Shown here one piece after another: positions 54,775 through 63,867 of a stretch of DNA of 64,000 nt (positions are counted from its first letter, which is position 1; each line of letters opens with the position of its first letter). Location of the stretch: NCBI RefSeq assembly GCF_014651515.1, contig NZ_BMXA01000002.1, positions 620,001 through 684,000 of the forward strand. Reading direction: 5' to 3'. The notes beneath the pieces are model-generated. The model was not told the DNA's origin, made no database searches, and was given only the letters and a program-made list of their open reading frames with translations. Origin of the DNA: Arenicella chitinivorans (GTDB lineage Bacteria > Pseudomonadota > Gammaproteobacteria > Arenicellales > Arenicellaceae). A program made the position numbers and the translations under genes.

Positions 54775-55476
54775 ATGCATTTAAGAAAAACAGAAAGCCG
54801 ATTGGCGGCAGCCCGTTTACAAAAAGGGGCAACGTTGATTGAAGCTATGACAGCGTTGTTCGTATTTGCTGTGGGTGCGCTGGGTATCGCCGCTATGCAG
54901 ACCACTTCAATGGTCCGTGGTGATGATACTCGTCAGAGATCGATTGCAATTTGGAAAGCCCAAGAATTAGTCGATCGAATCAAGGCAACTAAAACCATCG
55001 ATAGTCCGGATGGTTTGATTGCCACGTACATAACACAAATCAACAACACGAATAATGATAACGGTATTGGGGTATTGAATTCCGCAAGTGAATATCAGTG
55101 TCCTACGGCGGCTCCAGCAAGGTGTGATGATGTGAATGGCACTAATGCCGGCGCGTGCACCGCCGCTCAAGTAGTTCAAGCGGACTTGTGGTCAGTTTTT
55201 TGCGAGCCTAATACAGGTCTAGTGCCCAATGGTAATGCTGTGACGGGTTCCGTCGGGTTGCGTAACCTGGAAGTTGCGTTAGAACAAAACGGGTCTGAGT
55301 ATCGACTTTATTTCGAGTGGCTTAATAGAACGTCTAACAATAGTGTCGATTCCGCCACAACGGCTTCTGGGCAGCAAAACAGCGACGGAACAGCGCGGAC
55401 TGTGGTAACGAATTTATGTGGTCAAGACGAAAATGTCGATACGCGTCTAGACGCATATTGCTTGAGGTTTGAATAA
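54775..55476 (+). CDS. pilV: Minor type IV pilin PilV
   Basis: A 233-residue prepilin 19 bp after fimU. The leader ends QKG and the mature part begins ATLIEAMTALFVFAVGALGIAAMQ; mature residue 1 is Ala rather than the usual methylated Phe, while Glu5 is kept. The length and the GALGIAAMQ helix match PilV. It joins FimU, PilW, PilX and PilE in the priming complex. Confidence 0.88.
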   Translation: MHLRKTESRLAAARLQKGATLIEAMTALFVFAVGALGIAAMQTTSMVRGDDTRQRSIAIWKAQELVDRIKATKTIDSPDGLIATYITQINNTNNDNGIGVLNSASEYQCPTAAPARCDDVNGTNAGACTAAQVVQADLWSVFCEPNTGLVPNGNAVTGSVGLRNLEVALEQNGSEYRLYFEWLNRTSNNSVDSATTASGQQNSDGTARTVVTNLCGQDENVDTRLDAYCLRFE

Positions 55477-55477
55477 A

Positions 55478-56386
55478 ATGGGTGGCGTTAACATGCAGAA
55501 TTTGGTTACCAAAAGAGGCCAGAGTTCTGGTTTTACCATGGTTGAGTTGCTTGTTGGGTTGGTGCTCAGCATGTTTATTGTTGCTGTGACAATCACCTAC
55601 ATGACAACCTCATCACGTACTTTCCGTGTGCAAACCAACGAGTCAATGATCCAAGAGAATGCACGCTTCGCACTGGAGGTGTTGACCCAAAACTTTCGTT
55701 TGGCCGGTCTGAATGCAAGCAATAATTTTTCTAACGAATTAGCGGTTGTTTGGTCGGATGCAAAGTGCCCTGCAGGTGAGGCTGGGTTAGCTGACGGCGC
55801 TATCGGTACAGTCGTCTGTACTAAAGATGGCGCCAACGATGCGACGGATAATAACTCAGACCGCATTGCCATCGATTACATGGTCGATGCCAGTAAATCA
55901 TCATCGGCGGTCTCCGTGTTTGGTTGTAATAGTCATCAGATCACGGTACCTGCTGGCGATGAACTCAGGTTGGCAAGCGTATTTTGGAGTGGCGACCTTG
56001 ATGGAGATGGTGTGCGTTCACTTTATTGTCAAACCTATAATTTGCAAACCGAGCAAGCTGAAGGCTTAGCGCTGCCACTGGTTGATGGCGTGGATCGACT
56101 GCAATTCCAATACGGCGTTGACTCGGACAACGATGGCGTGATCGAGCGTTATCAATCATTTACAAATATGGGGGCTGCTAACGCTGGCGATGTTCGTGCA
56201 ATTCGAGTCGCCATGTTACTCAATGGTGGCGCAAGTCCTGATCAAAATTTTGACAGCGAGCAGCAAGTCAATCGCAGTTATAACTTGTTGGATGCACCGG
56301 CTTCAGCGTTTAACGACCGCGAGCTTCGCCAAGTTTACTCAACCACCGTGTTGATACCCAACACCCTGAATAAGGTAGGAACATAA
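55478..56386 (+). CDS. pilW: Minor type IV pilin PilW
   Basis: A 302-residue prepilin starting one base after the pilV stop; an ATG at 55493 is an alternative. The leader ends GQSSG before FTMVELLVGLVLSMFIVAVTITYM. The size and the VDRLQFQYGVDSDNDGVIERY segment with Asp-rich, calcium-site-like spacing agree with PilW. Its stop overlaps the pilX start by one base. Confidence 0.9.
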   Translation: MGGVNMQNLVTKRGQSSGFTMVELLVGLVLSMFIVAVTITYMTTSSRTFRVQTNESMIQENARFALEVLTQNFRLAGLNASNNFSNELAVVWSDAKCPAGEAGLADGAIGTVVCTKDGANDATDNNSDRIAIDYMVDASKSSSAVSVFGCNSHQITVPAGDELRLASVFWSGDLDGDGVRSLYCQTYNLQTEQAEGLALPLVDGVDRLQFQYGVDSDNDGVIERYQSFTNMGAANAGDVRAIRVAMLLNGGASPDQNFDSEQQVNRSYNLLDAPASAFNDRELRQVYSTTVLIPNTLNKVGT

Positions 56387-56931
56387 TGAACTTTCGTATC
56401 AAACATCAAAACGCGCCTGTACCACGTCAGGGTCAAAATGGCGCCGTATTAGTCATTACTATCTTTGTGCTGATGGCGCTGACCGTGGTGGCGCTTGCAG
56501 TGACGAACAGTAATCAGAGTCAGGCGATTATGGTGCGTAACAATCAATTTCGGCTAGAGTCTTTTAACTCGAGTTATGCCGAGATCGACGCACAAATCGA
56601 TTTTATCAATGAGCGAAAAATTTCAGACGGCGTGCCGTCATACATCATCCGTTTGATTGACGGAAATGTTGGCGATCATGTTTTCGACGATGCAGGCACA
56701 GGCTCGTTAGACTATCTTCCCAAACGATCGACGGTCGCTGCGACTTATATCGATACAGATGTCGCCACTTGGTATCGCGGAACCTGTCTGGTTTTTGGTC
56801 AACAACTCGGCGCAGGTGAAGAAAAAGTTGCTTGTAACGAATTGAAAGTCGAATCTAGTGCTCAGCTGGTAAACACCAATATCGCCTCAAACCAACACCA
56901 GGTCTACGAATACAAGACCTTGAAACAATAA
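56386..56931 (+). CDS. pilX: Minor pilus assembly protein PilX
   Basis: A 181-residue protein. It has the PilX N-terminal domain QNGAVLVITIFVLMALTVVALAVTNSN, where G-A replaces the usual G-F and the Glu5 position is Thr/Val-like, as known for PilX. It is part of the minor pilin complex with PilV, PilW and PilY1. It is 18 bp before a small secreted protein. Confidence 0.87.
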   Translation: MNFRIKHQNAPVPRQGQNGAVLVITIFVLMALTVVALAVTNSNQSQAIMVRNNQFRLESFNSSYAEIDAQIDFINERKISDGVPSYIIRLIDGNVGDHVFDDAGTGSLDYLPKRSTVAATYIDTDVATWYRGTCLVFGQQLGAGEEKVACNELKVESSAQLVNTNIASNQHQVYEYKTLKQ

Positions 56932-56949
56932 TCGATCAGGAGCTAGGTA

Positions 56950-57303
56950 ATGAGTAAGTTGGCAAAATTTCTCGTATTGTCTGCGTGTTTAAGCATCAGT
57001 ATTGCCGGTCACGCACAGAAAGATACGTCATCACAACACAGCTACGAAGCGGCTGAGTTGCAAATACTAGAACGAGTCGGCGCGTCCGGTAGTCGAGGTA
57101 CCATCAAAGTCACGAGTTTAGAAGAGGATGAATGTATTGATTGTGTCAAGACGTATATCTACGACAGCAACACACAGATCGTGCTTAGACGCTCCAAAAC
57201 AGAAGTTGACCCATCTCAGTTGCACCGGTATAGCAAAGAAATTGCTCAGGTTTATGCTGACGGTGAAGGTTACATCTGGATGATTGGGTTTGTTCAGCTT
57301 TAG
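56950..57303 (+). CDS. Small secreted protein of the minor pilin operon, possible PilY2 counterpart
   Basis: A 117-residue protein with a signal peptide (MSKLAKFLVLSACLSISIAGHAQ). The mature part has a C-x-x-C (CIDC) and is beta-rich (GTIKVTS ... YIYDSNTQIVLRR ... YIWMIGFVQL). I do not recognise it. It has the size of P. aeruginosa PilY2 (~115 residues), which lies between pilY1 and pilE there; here it is between pilX and pilY1. The equivalence is speculative. AGGAGC lies upstream of its ATG. Confidence 0.7.
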   Translation: MSKLAKFLVLSACLSISIAGHAQKDTSSQHSYEAAELQILERVGASGSRGTIKVTSLEEDECIDCVKTYIYDSNTQIVLRRSKTEVDPSQLHRYSKEIAQVYADGEGYIWMIGFVQL

Positions 57304-57350
57304 GTTTATGTATTTTCGACACGCTTTCTATTCCTCATCGGAGTAACACT

Positions 57351-60300
57351 ATGTTTTCAAAACAACAATCGCCGTCGCAATCAGTCTTAGTGGCTTGCAT
57401 TGGCTTCTTTCTCACTTTTTGTTCTGCAGCGAACGCGGATGATATCGAAATTTATTCTAATATCTTTGATGCAGGTTCCGCGATCGGGAATAGCCCTGAA
57501 GAATTAAATCCGAACATCCTGTTTATTCTCGATAACTCGGGGAGTATGGGGCTGTATGCGCTCCAACGCGTAGTCGGATCTTCATCGAGCTACAACAGCT
57601 CCGAGAGCTATGGTAATTCGCCTGCCGGCAATGTGTACATATATGACTCGAATATGAATTATTCAGGCGAGTTTGTCACGGATGCTCAAAACCAGTGCCA
57701 AGCTCAGCGTGATTGGGTTGCTAACAACCCAGATAACCCTAGGTACTATGACCAAGTTGCGCAGTGGCATCAGCGAGGAAGCGGAGATTATCGTTGGAAT
57801 AGAAGGGTGAGTTCGAGAGGCAATGATTCGAATAACATCATAGATTGTGCGGCTGATCGCGGCGTCCATTCAACCGTTCCTTCGACTACGTCTTTTCCCT
57901 CAAACTGCGATAATAACCGTTGCGCTTCGAGCGTTCCACGTTACTTAGACTCGGCTGAGCGGGACCCCTTTAGCACTCGTTACAACTTGGTGTCGGCTAA
58001 TTTTCATGACTTTCTGCAGGCGCGTAGATCGCAAGGACAAAATGCGGTGGAACCGGATCCAAGTAATTGTACTTCGTTTAATGACGTGTTGTTAGGTGAC
58101 GATGGACAATACTACGAGTGCAACTCACGCATGCAGGTAATGCAGACTGCACTCAACAATGCATTAGATAGTTTTAATGATGTAAATGTTGGATTGATGG
58201 ATTTCAATCGAAATGTTAACGGTAACCACGGTGGAACCTTGCGACTTGCGGTTAAAAGTATCAATTCGCCCGGTGTGCGGAATACTATGAAGAATACCGT
58301 GAACGCGATGACCCCCGATGGCAACACGCCTTTGGCGGAGACAATGTCAGAAGCTGCGCGTTACTTTTCTGGGGCAAATCGTCTGTACGGTGAGCCATCT
58401 AGGGACGATAACGATGGGCTTATTTTTTCGGGCGGACCGACTCGTTACAAGAGTCCGATTGTAAATGAATGCCAAGATAACAACATCGTGTTGCTCTCGG
58501 ATGGTGAGCCAACTTCAGATACTAATGCAAACAATGATATTGCTAGCTTGATCGGAAGGTCTTGTTCTGGGAATACTTGTTTGGATGAGTTATCGGGTTG
58601 GATGGCGTCAAACGATTTAAGCAATAGTGTACGGGGTGATAACCCAGTCTACACTTACACTATCGGGTTCGCGATCGATACGACAACTTTGTCGGATGCT
58701 GCCGATGCTGGCCGACCTCCAGGTGCGGAGCCAGGTTCTGGTTATTTTCAAGCTGACGATATTCTCGAGCTTGAAAATGCTTTCAGAACGATCGTTGGGC
58801 AAATTCAGGAGGTAGATGCGGATACATTTGTCGCCCCTGCGGTTACGGTCAATGCGTTCAATCGTTTGCAGAATCGCGAGGATGTCTATTACGTCGTCTT
58901 TAAACCCAGTGAAAACGCGCGTTGGAATGGCAATCTGAAGAAGTATCGAGTGACTGCCGACGCAAAAATTGTCGACGCAAACAACAACGATGCTATTTCG
59001 GAAACTACCGGATTCTTCAAAGACGAAGCGAAGAGCTTTTGGTCAGCCGAAGCTGATGGCGCCAGTGTTATCGATGGTGGCATGTCGGCAGAGCGGACAA
59101 ATAATCGTGCGTTGTATGCCAACCTAGATGCTGGAAGCAATGCGGTCACCTTAATCTCAGATAGTTCGCTGGCAGATTCTGTTGACGAGTTTATCGAAAA
59201 GGTGGTTGATGATGCCGGCATTGATATTGGTCAAACAGGAGTCACCGCGGCTCAATTAGAAGATAATGCCAAGAAAGTTGCTGCATGGACTATCGGCGCG
59301 GATGTGAATGATGAGAATGGTGGTGGGGTTAATCAGCCTAACTACTTCGTTGGTGACAATGTCCACGGTCAACCGTACGTTTTAAGTTACGGTACATCTG
59401 ATGCAGACCCAAGAGACCTTATCTTTTTCACATCAAATCAAGGTATGTTACACGCAGTAACTGGGGCTGACCGAAATGGTGTGCCCGGTGGTACTGAGGC
59501 GTGGGCTTATGTGCCGGACCCTGATCTATTCAGTAACTTTGGAGACTATTTCAACCGCACTAGCGAAAAGGTATATGGTCTGGATGCGGAGATGAGTTTT
59601 TCTGTACAACGGAACCCATCTTCCAACGCGGTAACCAAAGCGCACTTGTTTTTTGGCCAGCGTCGTGGCGGAAACAAATTGTTTGCTGTTGACGTAACCA
59701 ATGCCGTATCGGCTGGCACACCGGTTTCCAAGTTGTGGACAATCGAAGGTGGCTCCGGTGATTTTGATCGACTGGGTCAAACCTGGTCAGAACCCGTAGT
59801 GGCAAAAATCAATTATTGTCAAGGCACTAATTGTGGTCTGAAAGATGTCATTATCTTCTCTGGTGGCTATGACGAAGCGTATGATGATCCGAGCGTGACC
59901 GCAGCGTCGAGAAGCGGCAGTGTTCTCGGTAATGCTATTTACATCGTGGACGCAGCCAACGGTGCTCTATTGTGGATGGCGAGTAGTACGGTCGAAGACT
60001 CAAATCGAGACTTGGTGATTCCGGAAATGACGCACAGTATCCCAAGCAAACCAACCGCATTGGATGTGACCAAAGATGGCGCCACAGACATTCTGTTTTT
60101 CACTGACATTGCTGGCCAGGTTTTTCGTATTGATTTTAAAGCCAGCCCAACTGGTGATAACTCTATTTCATCAACCAATAATGCGAGCAATGTTGCTGGT
60201 GGCATGATTGCAGACTTATCTGAAGCTTCAGCTGATCGACGCTTCTTTAATCCCGTTGATGTGGCCTTGCTGCCCCGAGATGCAAGTGGCGCACCTGCTC

Positions 60301-60989
60301 GCTACGCATTGGTCACAGGCTCAGGCTACCGAGCCAAACCACTGGAAGCTGAATCTTTTGGTAACCGTCTCTACGTTATTCATGATCAAAATATTTTTGA
60401 ACCATTGTATGACGAAGATTTAGACGCAAGTTTGGACGGCGATACCAATCAAGACCCAGTTTACTTGTACGCGACGAATGCCGTAGGACAACCTTCCGTG
60501 ATTGATATGGATGTGGCTCAGTCCGATCTCGGTGAGGTGAATGCCACTACGCCTCTTGACCTAACCGGTGCCCACGAATATGGTTTTTACGCCAATGTGA
60601 CTGAAACCGCTGAAAAGTTGATTACGCCAACTCTGATCAGTGATTTCCGAGCGATTGCGGTATCCTATATTCCTGCAGATCGCAGTAACATAGGTGGAAA
60701 TGGCTCGCAGTCGGGCACCTGTTCGGCTGGTGTTGGCACGTCTAATGCCTACGAGTTCAATCTGTTGACAGGTGAATTAGAGAAAACTGAACTTGTTAAG
60801 CCAGGATTAACCGCGGAACCTGTGGTAATTTACGTATTGGAAACCGACCCAGACACAGGTGAAGAGTCACTCAAGCCGATCGTTATCATTGGTACCGAGC
60901 CATTTGAAGGTGAGGAGTTTGACCTCACTAACCTAAAACTCGGTAAAGCCGAAAAACGAGCCTGGTGGGAACGTGGGCGATCTAACTAA
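57351..60989 (+). CDS. pilY1: PilY1-type pilus tip adhesin
   Basis: A 1212-residue protein with a Sec signal peptide (ends SAANA, ~residue 29). A von Willebrand A-like domain carries the MIDAS motif D61-N-S63-G-S65 in FILDNSGSM and a later VLLSDGEPT. The C-terminal ~600 residues form the PilY1 beta-propeller (FFTSNQGMLHAVTG, KLFAVDVTNAVS, SGGYDEAYDD) with a calcium-loop-like segment DVTKDGATD. In Pseudomonas, PilY1 at the pilus tip primes assembly, adheres to surfaces and signals contact. It is followed 21 bp later by pilE. Confidence 0.95.
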   Translation: MFSKQQSPSQSVLVACIGFFLTFCSAANADDIEIYSNIFDAGSAIGNSPEELNPNILFILDNSGSMGLYALQRVVGSSSSYNSSESYGNSPAGNVYIYDSNMNYSGEFVTDAQNQCQAQRDWVANNPDNPRYYDQVAQWHQRGSGDYRWNRRVSSRGNDSNNIIDCAADRGVHSTVPSTTSFPSNCDNNRCASSVPRYLDSAERDPFSTRYNLVSANFHDFLQARRSQGQNAVEPDPSNCTSFNDVLLGDDGQYYECNSRMQVMQTALNNALDSFNDVNVGLMDFNRNVNGNHGGTLRLAVKSINSPGVRNTMKNTVNAMTPDGNTPLAETMSEAARYFSGANRLYGEPSRDDNDGLIFSGGPTRYKSPIVNECQDNNIVLLSDGEPTSDTNANNDIASLIGRSCSGNTCLDELSGWMASNDLSNSVRGDNPVYTYTIGFAIDTTTLSDAADAGRPPGAEPGSGYFQADDILELENAFRTIVGQIQEVDADTFVAPAVTVNAFNRLQNREDVYYVVFKPSENARWNGNLKKYRVTADAKIVDANNNDAISETTGFFKDEAKSFWSAEADGASVIDGGMSAERTNNRALYANLDAGSNAVTLISDSSLADSVDEFIEKVVDDAGIDIGQTGVTAAQLEDNAKKVAAWTIGADVNDENGGGVNQPNYFVGDNVHGQPYVLSYGTSDADPRDLIFFTSNQGMLHAVTGADRNGVPGGTEAWAYVPDPDLFSNFGDYFNRTSEKVYGLDAEMSFSVQRNPSSNAVTKAHLFFGQRRGGNKLFAVDVTNAVSAGTPVSKLWTIEGGSGDFDRLGQTWSEPVVAKINYCQGTNCGLKDVIIFSGGYDEAYDDPSVTAASRSGSVLGNAIYIVDAANGALLWMASSTVEDSNRDLVIPEMTHSIPSKPTALDVTKDGATDILFFTDIAGQVFRIDFKASPTGDNSISSTNNASNVAGGMIADLSEASADRRFFNPVDVALLPRDASGAPARYALVTGSGYRAKPLEAESFGNRLYVIHDQNIFEPLYDEDLDASLDGDTNQDPVYLYATNAVGQPSVIDMDVAQSDLGEVNATTPLDLTGAHEYGFYANVTETAEKLITPTLISDFRAIAVSYIPADRSNIGGNGSQSGTCSAGVGTSNAYEFNLLTGELEKTELVKPGLTAEPVVIYVLETDPDTGEESLKPIVIIGTEPFEGEEFDLTNLKLGKAEKRAWWERGRSN

Positions 60990-61010
60990 TTACTTAACAG
61001 GAATGGCGTT

Positions 61011-61409
61011 ATGATAAACACAAGTAGCCGAGGCTTTACTCTAGTTGAAATCATGGTGGTCGTGGCGATTATTGGTATTTTGGCGGCCGTCGCGATCCCA
61101 AGTTATCGAGACTACGTCGTGCGATCCAATCGAGCGGATGCTAAAGATAAGCTTTCTGAGATAGCCTATGAGCAAGAGCGATTTGCCAATCGCAATCGTC
61201 GTTACACATTGGATATGACCGAGCTGGGGTTCAGTGCAGACCCCGCGCCGACTGGCCAGGGCTTGTATACCGTTGACGCTGCAGTGTGCGCGAATGCGAG
61301 TATCCAGACCTGTGTGGTGATGACCGCGACACCAGTGGCAGGAGGGGGGCAGGCCGGTGACGGTAACCTGACTTTAAATACACGTGGCCAGAAGACTGGC
61401 AAGTGGTAG
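61011..61409 (+). CDS. pilE: Type IV pilin-like minor pilin PilE
   Basis: A 132-residue prepilin with leader MINTSSRG and mature [28 protein letters not shown]. Two Cys residues ([12 protein letters not shown]) may form the loop disulfide. It is the last gene of the fimU-pilVWX-y-pilY1-pilE operon, as in Pseudomonas. Small size and position suit the minor pilin PilE rather than the main subunit. Confidence 0.92.
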   Translation: MINTSSRGFTLVEIMVVVAIIGILAAVAIPSYRDYVVRSNRADAKDKLSEIAYEQERFANRNRRYTLDMTELGFSADPAPTGQGLYTVDAAVCANASIQTCVVMTATPVAGGGQAGDGNLTLNTRGQKTGKW

Positions 61410-61419
61410 TGTGTAAGTG

Positions 61420-61455
61420 ACACACCCGTTGCGACGAATTACGCAACGGGTGTGT
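61420..61455 (+). terminator. Perfect hairpin after pilE
   Basis: A perfect 14-bp inverted repeat (61420-61433 with 61442-61455; arms ACACACCCGTTGCG and its complement) with an 8-base loop, 10 bp past the pilE stop. There is no T-run. It ends 14 bp before the next start, so it could limit but not abolish read-through into the two-component genes. Confidence 0.6.
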
Positions 61456-61469
61456 GATCAACGGTCGCC

Positions 61470-62513
61470 TTGTCACGTTTTGGTTATGGTGCGGTGAGCA
61501 ACACTGTCGTCCCTGACTTGCTTCGCAACAGCACCTTGCTGGTGATTGTGGTTGCCACTCAGGTTGTCGTGCTGATTGTGTGGCTGCTGTTTGACAAGGA
61601 AATGTCGTTTGATTCACTGGGAATATGGTCCTTGTATGCCCAATGGCTTAGCGTTTCCTGTGCTGGTTTGTTGTACTTTTTTAGACATCGTATTAATCGT
61701 GCGCCACCTTGGCTAGCCGTACTCTCTGTGGTGGCGTTAATCTGCTTAGTCGCCACTTGCATCGATATTATTGCCACCTACATTCTGTACGGTGATGCGC
61801 TCTGGACGTTTCAGTGGCGCCGATGGCTTAGGGTCGCGCTCGCGGCGGCGTTGATCGGTTTATTGATCGTGCGCCTATTGATGTTAATCACCGTACTCGA
61901 TCGACGCAGCAAAGCTGAAGCGGAGTCTCGAATACTGGCATTGCAAGCACGGATTCAACCGCATTTTTTATTTAACAGCCTAAATACCATCTCGGAGTTG
62001 ACCTCAATTAACCCAGGTCACGCAGAGAAGGCGATTGGCTCATTGTCGATGCTGTTTCGGGCTGGGCTGGAGAACCAACGTAAAAGTCATACCTTGCAGC
62101 AAGAGATTACGCTCACCAAGCGGTATTTAGAATTGGAGACCTGGCGTTTGGAAAAACGTTTATCGGTTGAATGGCATCTCGCAGTAAGTGTGCCGTCACA
62201 GTGGGATGTGCCCAAGCTGATCTTGCAGCCACTGCTCGAAAATGCGATTGTGCATGGCATGCAACCGGATGGCCGGGTAGAAGTGCAGATTGATATCCGT
62301 GAAACAGCACGCTGCCTTTCGTTTAAGGTAGAGAATGCCATTGCGAAAGTTCCCGGCGACAAGACCGGACACGGGATTGCGATCGCGAACATTCGAGAAC
62401 GACTTGAAGTATTGTACGATGATCAAAAGCTGTTTAAGGTCAATTCCTCCGGTGGTAAGTACATAGTTATGATGCAGATTCCCAAAAGAACCGCCGCGGC
62501 GCAGATGGTGTAA
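61470..62513 (+). CDS. LytS/AlgZ-like sensor histidine kinase
   Basis: A 347-residue protein from a TTG at 61470; a GTG at 61494 is an alternative, and neither start has a good ribosome site. Four hydrophobic segments (~22-42, ~56-71, ~81-106, ~121-142) are followed by a kinase domain with the His_kinase motif RIQPHFLFNSLNTI (H165) and ATP-binding LLENAIVHGM and GHGIAIANIRERL. This is the LytS/AlgZ (FimS) class. It should sense a surface or envelope signal and phosphorylate the partner encoded next, 2 bp downstream. Confidence 0.9.
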   Translation: MSRFGYGAVSNTVVPDLLRNSTLLVIVVATQVVVLIVWLLFDKEMSFDSLGIWSLYAQWLSVSCAGLLYFFRHRINRAPPWLAVLSVVALICLVATCIDIIATYILYGDALWTFQWRRWLRVALAAALIGLLIVRLLMLITVLDRRSKAEAESRILALQARIQPHFLFNSLNTISELTSINPGHAEKAIGSLSMLFRAGLENQRKSHTLQQEITLTKRYLELETWRLEKRLSVEWHLAVSVPSQWDVPKLILQPLLENAIVHGMQPDGRVEVQIDIRETARCLSFKVENAIAKVPGDKTGHGIAIANIRERLEVLYDDQKLFKVNSSGGKYIVMMQIPKRTAAAQMV

Positions 62514-62515
62514 AC

Positions 62516-63238
62516 GTGTTACGTGCGGCGGTAATCGACGATGAGCCTTTGGCGCGTGCTCGGCTCAAGCGCCTTTTGACGGCGCAGGACGTCCTCGTGG
62601 TAGCTGAAGGTGAAAATGGTCAACATGCGGTTGATATCGTCATGGAGCAACCTATCGATTTACTGTTTATCGATATCAATATGCCGGTGATGAATGGTTT
62701 GCAGGCGGTGAATCAGATCGATGCAACCTGTGATCGTGCGCCTGCGATTGTGTTTTGTACCGCGTATGATCAGTATGCAGTCGAAGCATTTCGTACCAAC
62801 GCTGTTGCTTATCTGCTGAAGCCTTTCGATCTTGAGCAGTTGCGTGCCGCGCTGAACAAAGCTCGGTCTTTGAGTAAATTGCAAGTGCAGAGCCTCACAC
62901 AGCAACAAGAAATAGGCCCAACCATCGCACTGCATTACGAAGGTGCCATTCAGAATGTCCCGTTGGCAAAAATATCGTATTTTTACAGCACCGATAAAAA
63001 TGTGTTTGCGGTGTTAACCAACACGCAATCGGTCTTGATTGATAAGACGCTCAAGCAGCTAGAAACGCTTTTCGGCAACGAGGTGATTCGTATCCACCGA
63101 AGCTTCGTAGTCAATCGTGGCGAATTGGTTCAGCTTTTGCGTACCGATGGTCGTGTGGAAGTGCGTTTGAAGTCCGGGGACGCAACATTGACGGTCAGCC
63201 GCAGACACATTACACAAGTAAAAAAATGTTTTATATAA
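62516..63238 (+). CDS. LytTR response regulator, AlgR-like
   Basis: A 240-residue protein starting at GTG 2 bp after the kinase gene. The receiver domain has the acidic pair D8-D9 and phospho-acceptor D53 in LLFIDINMPVMNG, with Lys in YLLKPF. The C-terminal LytTR DNA-binding domain has IHRSFVVNRGELVQLLR and the late VSRRHI. This is the domain plan of AlgR (248 residues). It probably controls the pilin operon upstream, where an AlgR-like site occurs. Its end overlaps the next gene by 13 bases. Confidence 0.92.
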   Translation: MLRAAVIDDEPLARARLKRLLTAQDVLVVAEGENGQHAVDIVMEQPIDLLFIDINMPVMNGLQAVNQIDATCDRAPAIVFCTAYDQYAVEAFRTNAVAYLLKPFDLEQLRAALNKARSLSKLQVQSLTQQQEIGPTIALHYEGAIQNVPLAKISYFYSTDKNVFAVLTNTQSVLIDKTLKQLETLFGNEVIRIHRSFVVNRGELVQLLRTDGRVEVRLKSGDATLTVSRRHITQVKKCFI

Positions 63239-63849
63239 AAGCTACTCGTCTGACAGTGGCGGTATTGTGTGGTTTGCTACTCAGCGCATGTGCGCATCGG
63301 AGTAAGCCGCAGAACATTGATGATGTGTGCGCGATTTTTCGAGAAAATCCTCGCTGGTATCACGAGATCAAAGACAGCATCGATCGTTGGGGCGGTCCCA
63401 TCCACGTGCCGATGTCAATCATCTACCAAGAGTCGGCTTTTCGTGCGGGCGCAAAACCCAAAATGCAGTTTTTCTTGGGCGTCATCCCCACCGGCAGACC
63501 CAGTGATGCGTACGGTTACGCTCAAGCTCTCAAAAGCACATGGCGAGAATACCAAACCGCTGTCGGGTCTCGTTCACCGGATCGAGATGATTTTGGTGAC
63601 GCGGTCGATTTTGTTCTTTGGTACATGGATGTGAGCTATAAGCGCAATGCCGTATCCAAGTGGGATGCCTATGGCCAGTATCTGAATTACCATGAAGGAC
63701 AGGGTGGCTATTCGCGCGGCACACACCTCAAAAAGCCTTGGTTGATCAACACAGCAAAACGTGTCGATGCGCGTGCTAAGCGTTTCGCAACTCAGCTCGG
63801 TCAATGCCGAGCCGAGTTGGAAACTATGAAGAGAGGTTGGTTCTGGTAG
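63226..63849 (+). CDS. Lipoprotein with lysozyme-like (transglycosylase SLT) fold
   Basis: A 207-residue lipoprotein (lipobox LLSAC, Cys ~22) whose ATG lies within the regulator's last codons. The segment PMSIIYQESAFRAGAKP is the SLT-like motif with a candidate catalytic Glu; AYGYAQALKSTWREY and YLNYHEGQGGYSRG are the other lysozyme-fold parts. It would cleave or bind peptidoglycan at the outer membrane or periplasm. The position suggests a link to pilus passage through the cell wall, which is inference. Confidence 0.85.
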   Translation: MFYIKATRLTVAVLCGLLLSACAHRSKPQNIDDVCAIFRENPRWYHEIKDSIDRWGGPIHVPMSIIYQESAFRAGAKPKMQFFLGVIPTGRPSDAYGYAQALKSTWREYQTAVGSRSPDRDDFGDAVDFVLWYMDVSYKRNAVSKWDAYGQYLNYHEGQGGYSRGTHLKKPWLINTAKRVDARAKRFATQLGQCRAELETMKRGWFW

Positions 63850-63867
63850 TCGCCAGCGTGCTGACGG

